Counted from the first letter of the stretch, positions 40,548 through 49,901 are shown. The stretch is DNA of 64,000 nucleotides from CAZMZF01 sp964570765 (GCA_964570765.1 CAZMZF010000004.1:1-64000), one strand, 5' to 3'. The notes: generated by a model not told the origin, from the sequence alone. A program made the numbers and translations.

Positions 40548-42464
40548 ATGTCTAAAGTTATCGGAATAGATTTGGGAACGACTAATTCCTGTGTGGCGGT
40601 GATGGAGGGGGGTGAGCCCAAGGTTATAGCCAATGCTGAGGGGATGAGGACTACCCCTTCGGTGGTGGCTTTTACCAAGACCGGGGAAAGGTTAGTGGGG
40701 CAGATTGCTAAAAGGCAGGCAATAACTAATCCAGAGAATACCGTTTTCTCAATAAAAAGATTTATGGGCAGAAGACATAATGAGGTTCTGGAAGAGGAGA
40801 AGATCGTTCCATATAAAATAGTGGAGGAGCCGAATGGTGACGTGCGGGTTTTGATCCAGGGGAAAGAATATTCACCTCCAGAGATATCAGCTTATATTTT
40901 GCAGTCAATGAAAAAGACAGCTGAGGATTTTTTAGGAGAAAGAATCACCCAGGCAGTCATTACTGTGCCTGCTTATTTTAACGATTCTCAACGTCAGGCA
41001 ACTAAAGATGCTGGAAGGATTGCTGGCTTAGAAGTCTTAAGGATTATAAACGAGCCTACAGCTGCATCCTTAGCTTATGGTTTAGAAAAGAAAAAGGATG
41101 AAAAGATAGCTGTGTTTGACTTAGGGGGTGGAACTTTCGATATTTCTATCTTAGAAATCGGTGAGGGTGTTTTCGAGGTCAGGTCAACCAATGGTGATAC
41201 TCATTTAGGCGGAGATGATTTTGACCAGAGAGTCATCGACTGGATGGCAGATGAGTTTCAAAAAAACTATGGGATAGATTTAAGAAAAGATAGAATGGCT
41301 TTACAGAGACTTAAAGAGGCAGCAGAGAAGGCAAAATGCGAGCTTTCAACCACTTTGCAGACTAATATTAATCTCCCCTTTATTACCGCAGATTCGTCCG
41401 GTCCCAGGCACTTAGATTTAAACTTAACCAGGGCTAAACTTGAGCAGTTAGTAGATGAGTTGCTTCAAAGGACGGTTGGTCCTTGTAAAAGAGCTTTAGA
41501 GGATGCCAAATTATCACCTGAGGATATTGACGAAGTGATTTTAGTGGGCGGGCAGACCCGAATGCCTAAGGTTCAGGAAATAGTTAAAGAGCTTTTCAGA
41601 AAAGAGCCACATAAGGGAGTTAATCCAGATGAAGTGGTAGCAGTTGGAGCCGCAATTCAAGCCGCGGTTTTAACCGGTGAAGTAAAGGACATTCTCCTTT
41701 TAGATATTACCCCTTTGTCCTTAGGTATTGAGACCCTGGGTGGTGTAATGACTCGTTTGATAGAAAGGAACACCACTATCCCGACCAAAAAGAGTCAGAT
41801 CTTCTCAACTGCGGCTGATAACCAGACCGCAGTCTCAATTCACGTTCTCCAGGGGGAAAGGGAGATGGCTATTGATAATCGAACCTTAGGAAGATTTGAT
41901 TTAATCGGGTTACCACCTGCACCCAGAGGCATTCCTCAAATTGAAGTAGCTTTCGATATAGATGCGAATGGAATAGTTCACGTTTCAGCTAAAGATTTAG
42001 GAACCGGGAAGGAACAATCTATCAAAATTCAAGCCTCTTCTGGAATTTCAGAGCAGGAGATAAAGAAGATGGTAAAAGATGCTGAGGCTCACTCTGATGA
42101 GGACAAAAGGAAAAAAGGATTAGTTGAATCCCGGAATAAAGCTGACCAAATTGTTTATACTACTGAAAAAACCTTAAGGGAATATGGAGATAAAGTTTCA
42201 GCGGAGGAGAAAAAGAGGATTGAACAAGCAATAGAAAGAGTGATGTCGGTAATCCATAGCGATAATAAAGATGAAATCGATCGAGCAACTGAAGAGCTAC
42301 TAACTGCTTCGCATAAGATAGCGGAAGAAATGTATAAAAAAACTACCAGTCAGCAGTATGCAGGCAAGCCTCCTGAGGAACAAGCTGAGGAGAAAAAGGA
42401 AGAGAAAAAAGAGGGGAAAGATGGTGCTGTGGATGCGGATTATGAGGTGATGGATGATAAATAA
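40548..42464 (+). CDS. dnaK: Chaperone DnaK (Hsp70)
   Basis: A 638-residue Hsp70 with GIDLGTTNSCVAVMEGG at the N-terminus, the ATPase motifs VPAYFNDSQRQATKDAG, IINEPTAASLAYGL, IAVFDLGGGTFDIS and VGGQTRMPKVQ, the substrate-binding domain from about residue 385 (DITPLSLGIETLGG) and a lid ending in an acidic, Lys/Glu-rich tail. It folds and protects proteins with DnaJ and GrpE. Strong Shine-Dalgarno AAAGGAGG. dnaJ lies about 1.1 kb downstream, after an inserted ACT gene on the other strand. Confidence 0.98.
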   Translation: MSKVIGIDLGTTNSCVAVMEGGEPKVIANAEGMRTTPSVVAFTKTGERLVGQIAKRQAITNPENTVFSIKRFMGRRHNEVLEEEKIVPYKIVEEPNGDVRVLIQGKEYSPPEISAYILQSMKKTAEDFLGERITQAVITVPAYFNDSQRQATKDAGRIAGLEVLRIINEPTAASLAYGLEKKKDEKIAVFDLGGGTFDISILEIGEGVFEVRSTNGDTHLGGDDFDQRVIDWMADEFQKNYGIDLRKDRMALQRLKEAAEKAKCELSTTLQTNINLPFITADSSGPRHLDLNLTRAKLEQLVDELLQRTVGPCKRALEDAKLSPEDIDEVILVGGQTRMPKVQEIVKELFRKEPHKGVNPDEVVAVGAAIQAAVLTGEVKDILLLDITPLSLGIETLGGVMTRLIERNTTIPTKKSQIFSTAADNQTAVSIHVLQGEREMAIDNRTLGRFDLIGLPPAPRGIPQIEVAFDIDANGIVHVSAKDLGTGKEQSIKIQASSGISEQEIKKMVKDAEAHSDEDKRKKGLVESRNKADQIVYTTEKTLREYGDKVSAEEKKRIEQAIERVMSVIHSDNKDEIDRATEELLTASHKIAEEMYKKTTSQQYAGKPPEEQAEEKKEEKKEGKDGAVDADYEVMDDK

Positions 42465-42466
42465 AA

Positions 42467-42501
42467 AGTTCAAGGGTTCAATAGTTCAAAGGTTCAAGGG
42501 A
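42467..42501. repeat. Short imperfect word repeat (GTTCAAGG) after dnaK
   Basis: Tandem GTTCAAGG / GTTCAATA / GTTCAAAG / GTTCAAGG words directly after the dnaK stop codon. One of several different word repeats found beside genes in this window. Confidence 0.65.
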
Positions 42502-42647
42502 GAAAAAAATGTAGGTCAAGCATGTCCGTAAGACTGCTTGACTTTAATTAATGGTTTCTGAAAGAAATTAATTCGTAACGCCCGATCCGCCTTTGGTGGA
42601 TGTCGGGTGTGATTTTCCCGCACATAATAGCAGTTACAAAAAAAATT

Positions 42648-42675
42648 GTAGGGGCACGGCATGCCGTGCCCCTAC
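42648..42675. repeat. Perfect 28-bp REP-like palindrome
   Basis: GTAGGGGCACGGCA followed by TGCCGTGCCCCTAC: perfect self-complementarity with GTAG/CTAC ends. It lies 25 bp beyond the 3' end of the minus-strand ACT gene and could also end transcription from either side. Confidence 0.85.
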
Positions 42676-42699
42676 AGATTCTTTGAAACTTAGAAAAAA

Positions 42700-43167
42700 T
42701 TATCTCAATCCGAATTCTTTTTGCAGAGCCTGCGTTGCCTGATCAAGCTGGTTTTTGGCTATCAAGCAGTGCAGGCAGGTCATTGAGGTGCAAACCGCCT
42801 GAATGTTAATCTTTTGGGTAGCTAAAACCTCAAAAGCTCTGCCAGCTATTCCGGGAGTTTGTGAAAGCTGAGGGTGGGTAACCGTAACCAGAGCTACCTC
42901 AGGGTCTATGGCTAACTCCTGAGCTTTGATGTCTTCACTGATCTTTTTTAATTCGAACATAGCTGACTGTAAATCTTTTTTAGCTAGAACGAAAGTGATA
43001 TTGACTTTACCCATAGTGCCGCAAGAGGCAGAAGTTATCAACTGCACATTCATTCCATGCGACCACAAACTGCCGAAGATCCTGGCAGCAATGCCCGGCA
43101 GGTCTGGAACTGAAACCAGAGTTACTTTAGAAATATCCATCTGATTTAAAATTTGAAATTCAGACAT
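42700..43167 (-). CDS. Stand-alone double ACT-domain protein
   Basis: A 155-residue protein made of two ACT domains: ISKVTLVSVPDLPGIAARIF (first) and VALVTVTHPQLSQTPGIAGR (second), ending in a Cys-rich strand IQAVCTSMTCLHCLIAKNQ. The arrangement resembles the regulatory half of aspartate kinase, which binds Lys or Thr, but no kinase domain is attached and no ask gene is nearby. It may sense an amino acid and act on a partner in trans. It reads against dnaK and dnaJ, interrupting the usual dnaK-dnaJ order. Confidence 0.75.
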   Translation of the reverse strand: MSEFQILNQMDISKVTLVSVPDLPGIAARIFGSLWSHGMNVQLITSASCGTMGKVNITFVLAKKDLQSAMFELKKISEDIKAQELAIDPEVALVTVTHPQLSQTPGIAGRAFEVLATQKINIQAVCTSMTCLHCLIAKNQLDQATQALQKEFGLR

Positions 43168-43226
43168 AAGATAGTCTCCTGATATTTAATACTGTAAGAT
43201 CAATTTGTGTTCAAAAATATTTATTA

Positions 43227-43250
43227 TCCCACCTTGAGGGCAAGGTGGGA
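43227..43250. repeat. Palindrome of the TCCCACC/GGTGGGA family
   Basis: TCCCACCTT and AAGGTGGGA around GAGGGC; related to the unit at 11544-11571. Elsewhere the 43168-43612 gap holds short inverted repeats around 43410-43470 and the dnaJ promoter. Confidence 0.65.
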
Positions 43251-43544
43251 CTACCAAATCTTGTATAGTTGAATTTTCAAAGAAAACTTCAGTTTGTTTT
43301 AAGATAATATAAAACCTATTAAAGTCAAAGAATTTGTGAAGGTTTTCACTAAAAACTCGGAAAATATAAGTTGAATAAGGTAGTTTTAATCAGATTTATC
43401 ATTCGGAGCGCATCAGCTTGTCAATGTTGACCTTGAGGTTGAATTTGACATTGAGGCTGATGTTTCATAAAAAAACGCAAGAACAAGCAATTTCACTCCA
43501 CATTTATTAATCATTTATGCATAATAATTTTGAAAGGTTAAAGG

Positions 43545-43572
43545 TTGACAGTTGAAATATTAAATATATATT
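43545..43572 (+). promoter_or_regulatory. Promoter for dnaJ
   Basis: TTGACA (43545-43550), 16 bp, TATATT (43567-43572), about 40 bp before the dnaJ start. No CIRCE is visible here, so dnaJ may be controlled separately from hrcA-grpE-dnaK. Confidence 0.7.
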
Positions 43573-43612
43573 AGAGTCTTCAAAGGATATTAGCGTAAAC
43601 TGATATAAGAAT

Positions 43613-44779
43613 ATGGCTAAAAGAGATTATTACGAAGTTTTAGGGGTGGATAAAAATGCCACCGAAGAAGACATAAAAAAGGCTTATAGAAAGCTTGCCC
43701 TACAGTATCATCCAGATAGAAACCCGGGTAATAAAGAGGCTGAGGAGAAATTCAAAGAGGCTACTGAGGCTTACGAGGTATTGAAAGACCCGGACAAAAG
43801 GAGCAAATACGACCAGTTTGGACATATAGGAATTGGTGCAGGAGCAGGAACAGGTTTTCAAGGGTTTGATTTTGGAACTTTTGATTTAGGAGATGCTTTA
43901 AGGACTTTTATGCGAGACTTTGGGGGGGGCGGTTTTGAGGATTTTGATATTTTTGGGGAAAGAAGAACTTCCAGAGCAAGGCGTGGACCGATTAAGGGTG
44001 AAGATTTACAGATAAAACTTAGATTAAGTTTGGAGGAGATTGCTACAGGTGTGGAGAAAACAATTAAACTAAAAAGACAGGTCAGATGTTCAACCTGTGA
44101 TGGAACAGGAGCAGACAGGGGGACATCTAAAAGAATCTGTCCTACTTGTAATGGCACAGGGGAGGTAAGAAAAGTTTCTCGATCCTTCTTCGGTCAATCG
44201 ATTGTAATTACGCCCTGTAATTTATGTGGAGGCTCAGGTGAGGTTATCGAAAAGACCTGCTCAGCCTGTGGTGGAGAAGGGAGAGTAAAAGGGGAAAGCA
44301 CTATAAATGTTAAAGTGCCCGCCGGTGTGGTTACCGGAAATTACATACCCCTGCGGGGCGCTGGAAATTATGGTAAAAGAGGAGGTCCAGCCGGTGATGT
44401 CTTGGTTTTCATTGAGGAACAGGAACATTCTCAATTTATCCGGCACGAGGATGATTTAATTTATGAAGTGGCGATCAGCTTTCCCCAGGCTACTTTAGGG
44501 ACTGAGGTGGAGGTTCCTACTCTGGACGGCAGGGTTAATCTGAAAATACCATCGGGCACACAGTCAGGTAAGCTTTTCCGCTTAAGAGGTAAAGGGATTC
44601 CCCATCTACATTCTTATGGCAGAGGTGATCAGATAGTCAGGGTTTTAGTCTGGGTACCAAATTCTCTTTCTTCAGAAGAAAAGAGATTATTAAAAGAGCT
44701 GGCTGAGAAATCCGGGGTCAAACCGCCAAAAGGGGATAAGGATTTTTTTGAGAGGCTGAGGAATACGCTGGGGTTTTAA
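43613..44779 (+). CDS. dnaJ: Chaperone DnaJ (Hsp40)
   Basis: A 388-residue type I DnaJ: J domain with HPD (YHPDRNPGNKEAEEKFKEA), a Gly/Phe-rich region (about 75-120), four zinc repeats (CSTCDGTG, CPTCNGTG, CNLCGGSG, CSACGGEG) and two C-terminal peptide-binding domains. It delivers substrates to DnaK and stimulates its ATPase. Full length. Its own promoter lies just upstream. A methyltransferase gene follows after 14 bp, which is unusual. Confidence 0.97.
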   Translation: MAKRDYYEVLGVDKNATEEDIKKAYRKLALQYHPDRNPGNKEAEEKFKEATEAYEVLKDPDKRSKYDQFGHIGIGAGAGTGFQGFDFGTFDLGDALRTFMRDFGGGGFEDFDIFGERRTSRARRGPIKGEDLQIKLRLSLEEIATGVEKTIKLKRQVRCSTCDGTGADRGTSKRICPTCNGTGEVRKVSRSFFGQSIVITPCNLCGGSGEVIEKTCSACGGEGRVKGESTINVKVPAGVVTGNYIPLRGAGNYGKRGGPAGDVLVFIEEQEHSQFIRHEDDLIYEVAISFPQATLGTEVEVPTLDGRVNLKIPSGTQSGKLFRLRGKGIPHLHSYGRGDQIVRVLVWVPNSLSSEEKRLLKELAEKSGVKPPKGDKDFFERLRNTLGF

Positions 44780-44793
44780 AACCGAAGGAATTT

Positions 44794-45666
44794 GTGAGAG
44801 CGATTACCCTCGATAAAAACTGCAAAAAGACGAAATCACATCAGAGGCCGGAGCCATTCCTAAAATGGGCTGGGGGAAAAGGCCAGCTTTTAAAACAATA
44901 TGAATCGTTCTTTCCTCTTCACTTCAGTAATTATATTGAGGCCTTTGTTGGTGGCGGGGCCGTGTTTTTCCATTTATATAACACAGGAAGGCTCACGGGT
45001 GATAAGAAGATAACGTTGATTGACTCGAATGAAGAGCTCATAAACTGTTATTTAGTTATTAAGAATGATGTCAACAAATTAATAAGAATATTAAGAAGCT
45101 CTAAATATAAAAATGATAGGGATGCATACTATAAGATAAGAGACGATAGCCCAACAGACAGATTTCAGAGGGCTGCAAGAACTATTTATTTAAATAAGAC
45201 TTGCTTCAACGGACTATATAGGGTAAATAGTCAAGGGAAATTTAATGTTCCTTTCGGTAGACATCTAAAACCATTAATATGTGACTCTGAGAATTTACTT
45301 GCAGTAAGTGGGGCTTTAAACAATGCTGAAATTATACAAGGTGATTTTGAAAGATGTTTAGAGTTTGCAGGGGAAAAAGATTTTATCTATTTTGATCCGC
45401 CTTATGAACCTTTAAGTAAAACTTCCAATTTTACTGGCTACACTAGGTCTTCTTCTAATAAGGATGACCAAGAAAGACTATATGAGGTTTTTTGCACCTT
45501 ACATAGACGCGGGTGCAAAGTGATGGTAAGTAATTCATACACTCCTCTTATACAAAGGCTCTATAAAACTTTTAGAAAGGAAGTTGCATTGGCAAAAAGA
45601 GCAATCAATTGTAAACCTTCACTTAGAGGTGCGATAAGTGAATTAGTGATATTAAATTATCAATGA
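44794..45666 (+). CDS. D12-class N6-adenine DNA methyltransferase (Dam/DpnM-like)
   Basis: A 290-residue methyltransferase with the D12-class order: FLKWAGGKGQLL at the N-terminus, FVGGGAVFFHLY (AdoMet-binding motif I), DSNEELINCYLVIK, CFNGLYRVNSQGKFNVPFG and the catalytic FIYFDPPY (about residue 205). Enzymes of this type methylate adenine in short targets such as GATC. The start is GTG 44794 with AAGGA. It is followed by a DGQHR-motif gene, so it may be part of a restriction or modification cassette inserted between dnaJ and miaB. Recognition site unknown. Confidence 0.9.
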   Translation: MRAITLDKNCKKTKSHQRPEPFLKWAGGKGQLLKQYESFFPLHFSNYIEAFVGGGAVFFHLYNTGRLTGDKKITLIDSNEELINCYLVIKNDVNKLIRILRSSKYKNDRDAYYKIRDDSPTDRFQRAARTIYLNKTCFNGLYRVNSQGKFNVPFGRHLKPLICDSENLLAVSGALNNAEIIQGDFERCLEFAGEKDFIYFDPPYEPLSKTSNFTGYTRSSSNKDDQERLYEVFCTLHRRGCKVMVSNSYTPLIQRLYKTFRKEVALAKRAINCKPSLRGAISELVILNYQ

Positions 45667-45736
45667 AACAGGTCTACTAAAATGTGAAACCGTAGAGGTC
45701 AGATCTCGCGAGGTCAATTAAGCAATAGAGGTAGAA

Positions 45737-46672
45737 ATGGAGAAGTCAGAAGCTATAGCCAGAATTAATGCAATTGATGAATCCAGTAATCCATTACTTA
45801 AGGATGTCGCCACTTTAATACTTAATTTGGACTTGGAATTAATCGCTTGCCGTGAAGAAATCAGAAGGGATGGGGAGTTGATAGGTGAAATAGATGCACT
45901 TTTTGCGGTTCCTGAGGCAGAAAAAGTGTTACTAATTGAGGTATCTACTCGGACTTCAAATATATCAGAAAAAATAAGCAATTTTTTCTCCAAATGGGCA
46001 TGTCAAGACAATGAAATCTTGGTGAGAAATAAGTTTACTATCGGACAGACAGTCGAAATTATTAGAATATTTTTCGAATTGTCAGGCACTAAAAATGTTC
46101 CTGCTTCGGTGTCACACTTCACTAGCGAGCAAGGTAACCATATTTTTCTTGAGTACGATATGAAGTATTTCACGGATGCCTTTGCTAAAATTGGGAAGTG
46201 GTCCAAAAATGATCTACTCAGTTTTCTAAAAATCAGACCGCGCCAGGAAAGAACTATTGCAAGAGAGGGTTTTCAATTTTATCTCGGTAGTATTCGTGCT
46301 TATGCATATATTGACCGCGTGGATCAATTATTAAGATACTGCTATATTTTCAGAAGAATTAAAGATGACAAAGGCTATCAAAGAGTACTGGAGAAGGGAA
46401 GGATAGGTAATATTGCTCTAAAAATCCAATCTAGCAATTTTTTGGCTTTTCCTAATGCAATTCTTATTAGTTGTCCCGACGGTATCGATCTTTGTGACAG
46501 TCCTAAGGAACGTGCTGATTGTCCTGCACTTGTGAGATTAAGAATTCCCGATTATTATTGCGCCTGTAGAGTAATAGATGGTCAACATAGGCTTCTAGGT
46601 TTCTCCAATTTAGTCAAAAGCATTCAGGAAAACCATTTCCTTCCAGTTATAGCACTTGAAAACATTGGGTAA
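45737..46672 (+). pseudogene. DGQHR-motif protein, 5' part (interrupted by in-frame TAA)
   Basis: 311 codons. The N-terminal part has a nuclease-like pattern (GEIDALFAVPEAEKVLLIEV, the acidic residues and IEV of PD-(D/E)xK folds). Near the end is RVIDGQHRLLGFSNL, the DGQHR signature shared with DndB-type proteins tied to DNA phosphorothioation and other modification systems. It stops at TAA 46670-46672 in the middle of the domain, and the same frame continues at once as LDEMKTFIDINSTQKKIDRN, which is the expected continuation. So this and 46682-47332 are one gene broken by a single stop codon. Could be a true nonsense change or a sequence error. Confidence 0.72.
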
Positions 46673-46681
46673 TTAGATGAG

Positions 46682-47332
46682 ATGAAAACCTTCATAGACA
46701 TAAATTCTACTCAGAAAAAGATAGATAGAAATCTCATCTTGGTATTAGAAGCTGATTTTGGCTGGGACAAAGCAATTAATAAAAAGGAATATTTTGAAAA
46801 AGTTGCCGTAAGTGTTATCAAAAAGTTAAATGAAAATTCTTCGTTGAGAAACAAAATCTATATTCCCGAAGCCTTGGCCAAGAGAAAAGGTAAAATAACA
46901 TTGGCCACTCTCGTTTCTGCTATTCTAGGAAATAACTTTATTGGTGGGAGAAAGCACATATTTCAAGAAAATGATGAGGACGAGAAAACCCCATTTGAGG
47001 AAATCAAGAATATTTTTTCGTTGCTGCGAAAGCATATTCCAAATTACTCGACCGATGTTGGGTCTTTCTTCCTAAGCAACAAAGGGCTAAGAATACTGTT
47101 TAGAATAATTCAAATATATGAAAGAAATAAACTTAAACTGAATATTGATTTTAATCGAGAATCACTTATTGATGATTTGAGAGGGATTTTCAATGATGAA
47201 CTTGTCAAGAAATTGGAGGACTACTACGGTGAGGGTGGTGCCGCTAAAGCAGTAATTGAGATATTCAGTTTACTTAAGAAAGAAAAGAGAAGGAAATATA
47301 GGAATTTTAAGACTAATTTAAAAAATATATAA
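46682..47332 (+). pseudogene. DGQHR-motif protein, 3' part
   Basis: 216 codons in the same frame as the 5' part, beginning MKTFIDINSTQKKIDRNLI, the conserved segment that follows DGQHR in intact family members. The remainder is helical (LATLVSAILGNNFIGGRK, FEEIKNIFSLLRKHIPN) as in the C-terminal half of these proteins. ATG 46682 has no good Shine-Dalgarno, so independent translation is doubtful. Together with the upstream part it would make a protein of about 531 residues. Linked to the adenine methyltransferase gene by position. Confidence 0.7.
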
Positions 47333-47472
47333 AAATTCCCACGATGAATTACCTGTCTCAGGATAGTGTGTATAATAACATAAATTGTTTGTAAACGACA
47401 TCTTACCCATCTTACAATATGACGAACGAGTTTTCCAGATCTTATTAAGATACCAATCTTAGAATAGTCGTC

Positions 47473-48780
47473 ATGGACAAAAAATTTCACATAATCACCT
47501 TCGGCTGTCAGATGAATGTTTATGATTCTGAGGTGCTGAAGGGTATCCTCTCAAAAAATGGTTATTCTATCACGGATAGACCTGAAGAAGCAGAATTGAT
47601 TATTGTCAATACCTGCTCGGTCAGGGAGCATGCTGAGGTTCGAGCAATTGGCAGGTTAAATGAGCTTTCCAGATATAAACTGGAAAATCCGGATGTGAAA
47701 TTGGCAGTGATCGGGTGTATGGCTCAAAGGTTAGGGGAAAGATTTTTAAAGGAAGTCCCGGCATTAGATTTTGTATTAGGAACTGAGGAGCTATTCAAGC
47801 TCCCGGATTATTTGGAGAAGAAAGATGAGAAACCTTTGATAGCTTTGTCCTTTTCTGAATTGAAGGAGATTGACTCCTCCCCCTTGAGAAAAAACAAATT
47901 CTCCGCCTTTGTGGCAATTTCCAGAGGCTGTGAGAACTTCTGTTCTTATTGCATTGTGCCCTATGTACGGGGACCCGAGAAAAATAGAAAAGTCTCCGAG
48001 ATTATAAAAGAGGTTCAATATTTGGCTGAGTCAGGGTGTAAAGAGGTCAGTCTGATCGGGCAAAATGTAAATTCCTACAGAGATGATAGTAATGATTTTG
48101 CTGACCTTCTAAGAGAAGTAAGCAAGAATGATATTCAGAGGATTAGATTTATGACCTCTCACCCTAAGGATTTATCGCAAAAATTAATTGAAACAATGTC
48201 AAATTTAGAAAAGGTGTGTGAACATCTTCATCTACCTTTGCAGTCTGGCTCAGATAGAATCTTGAATAAAATGAATCGAGAATATAGCTCAGAGGAATAT
48301 CTGCGTCTGGTGGATTTAGTGAAAAGTAAAGTAGAAAACTTAAGCCTGACCACTGATTTGATCGTTGGTTTTCCGGGTGAAAGAGAGGATGATTTTCAAA
48401 AGACAAAAGAGATGGTAGAAAGGATTGAATTCGATTCTGCCTTTATGTTCAAGTATTCTTCCCGCGAAGGGACTAAAGCTTTCTTTTTAGAGGATGATGT
48501 TCCAGAAGAAGAGAAGTCAAAAAGGCTCCAGACTTTGATAGAGTTACAGAAGAAAATTTCGCAGAAGAAAAATCAAAGATTGATTGGCACAACTGAAGAA
48601 GTTTTGATTGATGGTAAGAGTAAAAGGGATAAAACAAGCTGGAAAGGGAAAGGGAGGAGTAATAAAACAGTGATAATTCCAAAAGAAAAAAATGATAATG
48701 ACCTTTTAGGGGAAATCGTAACAGTTAAAATTACAGAGGCGGATAGTTTTACTCTTTTTGGGAAAATAGAAGAAATGTAG
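47473..48780 (+). CDS. miaB: tRNA-2-methylthio-N6-dimethylallyladenosine synthase MiaB
   Basis: A 435-residue radical-SAM methylthiotransferase. The UPF0004 domain has its three Cys in FGCQMNVYDSE, NTCSVREHA and IGCMAQR; the radical SAM cluster is in SRGCENFCSYCIVPYVRG (about residues 150-167); a TRAM domain closes the protein. MiaB adds the methylthio group to i6A37 of tRNAs. The MiaB-specific N-terminal motif (QMNxxDSE) favours MiaB over MtaB or RimO. Start ATG 47473; Shine-Dalgarno weak. Confidence 0.95.
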   Translation: MDKKFHIITFGCQMNVYDSEVLKGILSKNGYSITDRPEEAELIIVNTCSVREHAEVRAIGRLNELSRYKLENPDVKLAVIGCMAQRLGERFLKEVPALDFVLGTEELFKLPDYLEKKDEKPLIALSFSELKEIDSSPLRKNKFSAFVAISRGCENFCSYCIVPYVRGPEKNRKVSEIIKEVQYLAESGCKEVSLIGQNVNSYRDDSNDFADLLREVSKNDIQRIRFMTSHPKDLSQKLIETMSNLEKVCEHLHLPLQSGSDRILNKMNREYSSEEYLRLVDLVKSKVENLSLTTDLIVGFPGEREDDFQKTKEMVERIEFDSAFMFKYSSREGTKAFFLEDDVPEEEKSKRLQTLIELQKKISQKKNQRLIGTTEEVLIDGKSKRDKTSWKGKGRSNKTVIIPKEKNDNDLLGEIVTVKITEADSFTLFGKIEEM

Positions 48781-48781
48781 C

Positions 48782-48799
48782 GGAGGTCTTCAGACCTCC
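48782..48799. repeat. 18-bp palindrome at the miaB 3' end
   Basis: GGAGGTCT-TC-AGACCTCC directly after the stop codon, preceded by GTAG (48778-48781) and followed by AAAAAA. It may serve as the miaB terminator. Confidence 0.7.
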
Positions 48800-48955
48800 A
48801 AAAAAGATGGAAGGCTAATCCGCCTCAGTGTAGTTTTTCAGTATTTCGGTAACGGTTTTTATAGTAAAATTTTGTATAAAAGAAGCAGCTAAGGAGAAGA
48901 TAACTTGTAAAATTGGGAGTCATATAAATGAAGTTGTTGATTGTTAAAGGGATAT

Positions 48956-49047
48956 CGCGTAGGGGTGGAGCTTGTCTCCACCCAAACCCACCAGGGCGGT
49001 CGATAAAGCATTACGACTCGTAGAGAGTTAAACTCCGCCCCTACGCG
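48956..49047. mobile_element. 92-bp MITE-like element with 15-bp terminal inverted repeats
   Basis: CGCGTAGGGGTGGAG (48956-48970) and CTCCGCCCCTACGCG (49033-49047) are inverted repeats with one mismatch, enclosing 62 bp without coding potential. Both ends contain GTAG/CTAC like the other palindromes here. No transposase in the window; non-autonomous mobility is inferred from shape only. Confidence 0.55.
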
Positions 49048-49127
49048 GTCTTAAATGTGTTAACAATATTGTGAAGTAGTACACTCAGGCGGACAAGACC
49101 TTGATGGCCTTCCTCTACAGAAATAAA

Positions 49128-49314
49128 GTAGAACAGACATTCTTGTCTGTTCTGTCAGACAGGAATGTCTGACTTACTTGGAAACTGTAACGCCCAACCT
49201 TTGTGTTGGAGTTACGAAAAAATGGAAGGCTGAAGTCTTCTGTTATATGGTTTTTTCGTAGTGCAACCCTTTCAGGTCGCATATAAAAAGGACAGAACAA
49301 TGTTCTGTCCCTAC
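49128..49314. repeat. Cluster of GTAG-headed palindromes before rubrerythrin
   Basis: GTAG then AACAGACA-TTCT-TGTCTGTT (49128-49151); a second stem CAGACA/TGTCTG just after; GTAAC ... GTTAC (49187-49215); and GGACAGAAC-AAT-GTTCTGTCC (49290-49310) followed by CTAC. With the MITE-like unit these fill the 48781-49316 gap; no gene seen. Confidence 0.65.
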
Positions 49315-49316
49315 AG

Positions 49317-49901
49317 CTAATATTCCTCGCATTTTACCTGATAATAACTTCTGTCATGATCGCAAGAAGGGCATTTTAATGGTGGTTCTGTGTCATAATG
49401 AACATATCCACATTCACGACATACCCAGTAAACTTTCTCCGGTTTTTTGAAAACCGTTCCACCTTCTACTTCCTTCAAAAGTTTTCTATATCTTTCCTCA
49501 TGATGTTCTTCTGCTTTAGAAATTGCTTTCAGTCTTCTGGCAATCTCGGAAAAGCCCTCTTTTTTAGCAGTCTCTGCAAATTCAGGATACATCACAGTGT
49601 TTTCATAGTGTTCTCCAGCAATGGCGGTTTTGAGGTTTTCTGCGGTTGTGCCTAAAATGGTGGGGGTAGAAGCTTCTACTTTTATCTCATCTGATTTTTC
49701 ACTGCTTTTGCTTTTTAATTCCTGGATTAGATTAAAAAGCCACTTGGCGTGCTCTTTTTCATTATCTGCAGTGGTAAGGAATATCTCAGCTATCTGCTCA
49801 TACCCTTCCTGACGGGCGATCTTAGCATAAAAGGAGTATCTGTTCCTTGCCTGGCTCTCACCAATGAATGCTTTGGCTAAATTTTCAATTGTTTTTATCA
49901 C
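49317..49901 (-). CDS. Rubrerythrin
   Basis: A 194-residue rubrerythrin: ferritin-like four-helix domain with the di-iron ligands in FIGESQARNRY, ADNEKEHAKW, AIAGEHYEN and AISKAEEHHEERY, then a C-terminal rubredoxin domain (VCRECGYVHYDTEPP, LKCPSCDHDRSYY). It reduces hydrogen peroxide in anaerobes, pointing to an anaerobic or microaerobic lifestyle. The start is GTG with AGGAGGT upstream on the minus strand. Single-gene unit. Confidence 0.95.
   Translation of the reverse strand: MIKTIENLAKAFIGESQARNRYSFYAKIARQEGYEQIAEIFLTTADNEKEHAKWLFNLIQELKSKSSEKSDEIKVEASTPTILGTTAENLKTAIAGEHYENTVMYPEFAETAKKEGFSEIARRLKAISKAEEHHEERYRKLLKEVEGGTVFKKPEKVYWVCRECGYVHYDTEPPLKCPSCDHDRSYYQVKCEEY

Noticed and set aside
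48901..49025. 31-codon ORF starting MKLLIVKGISRRGG
   Set aside because: It reads into the 92-bp MITE-like element and has no family features.
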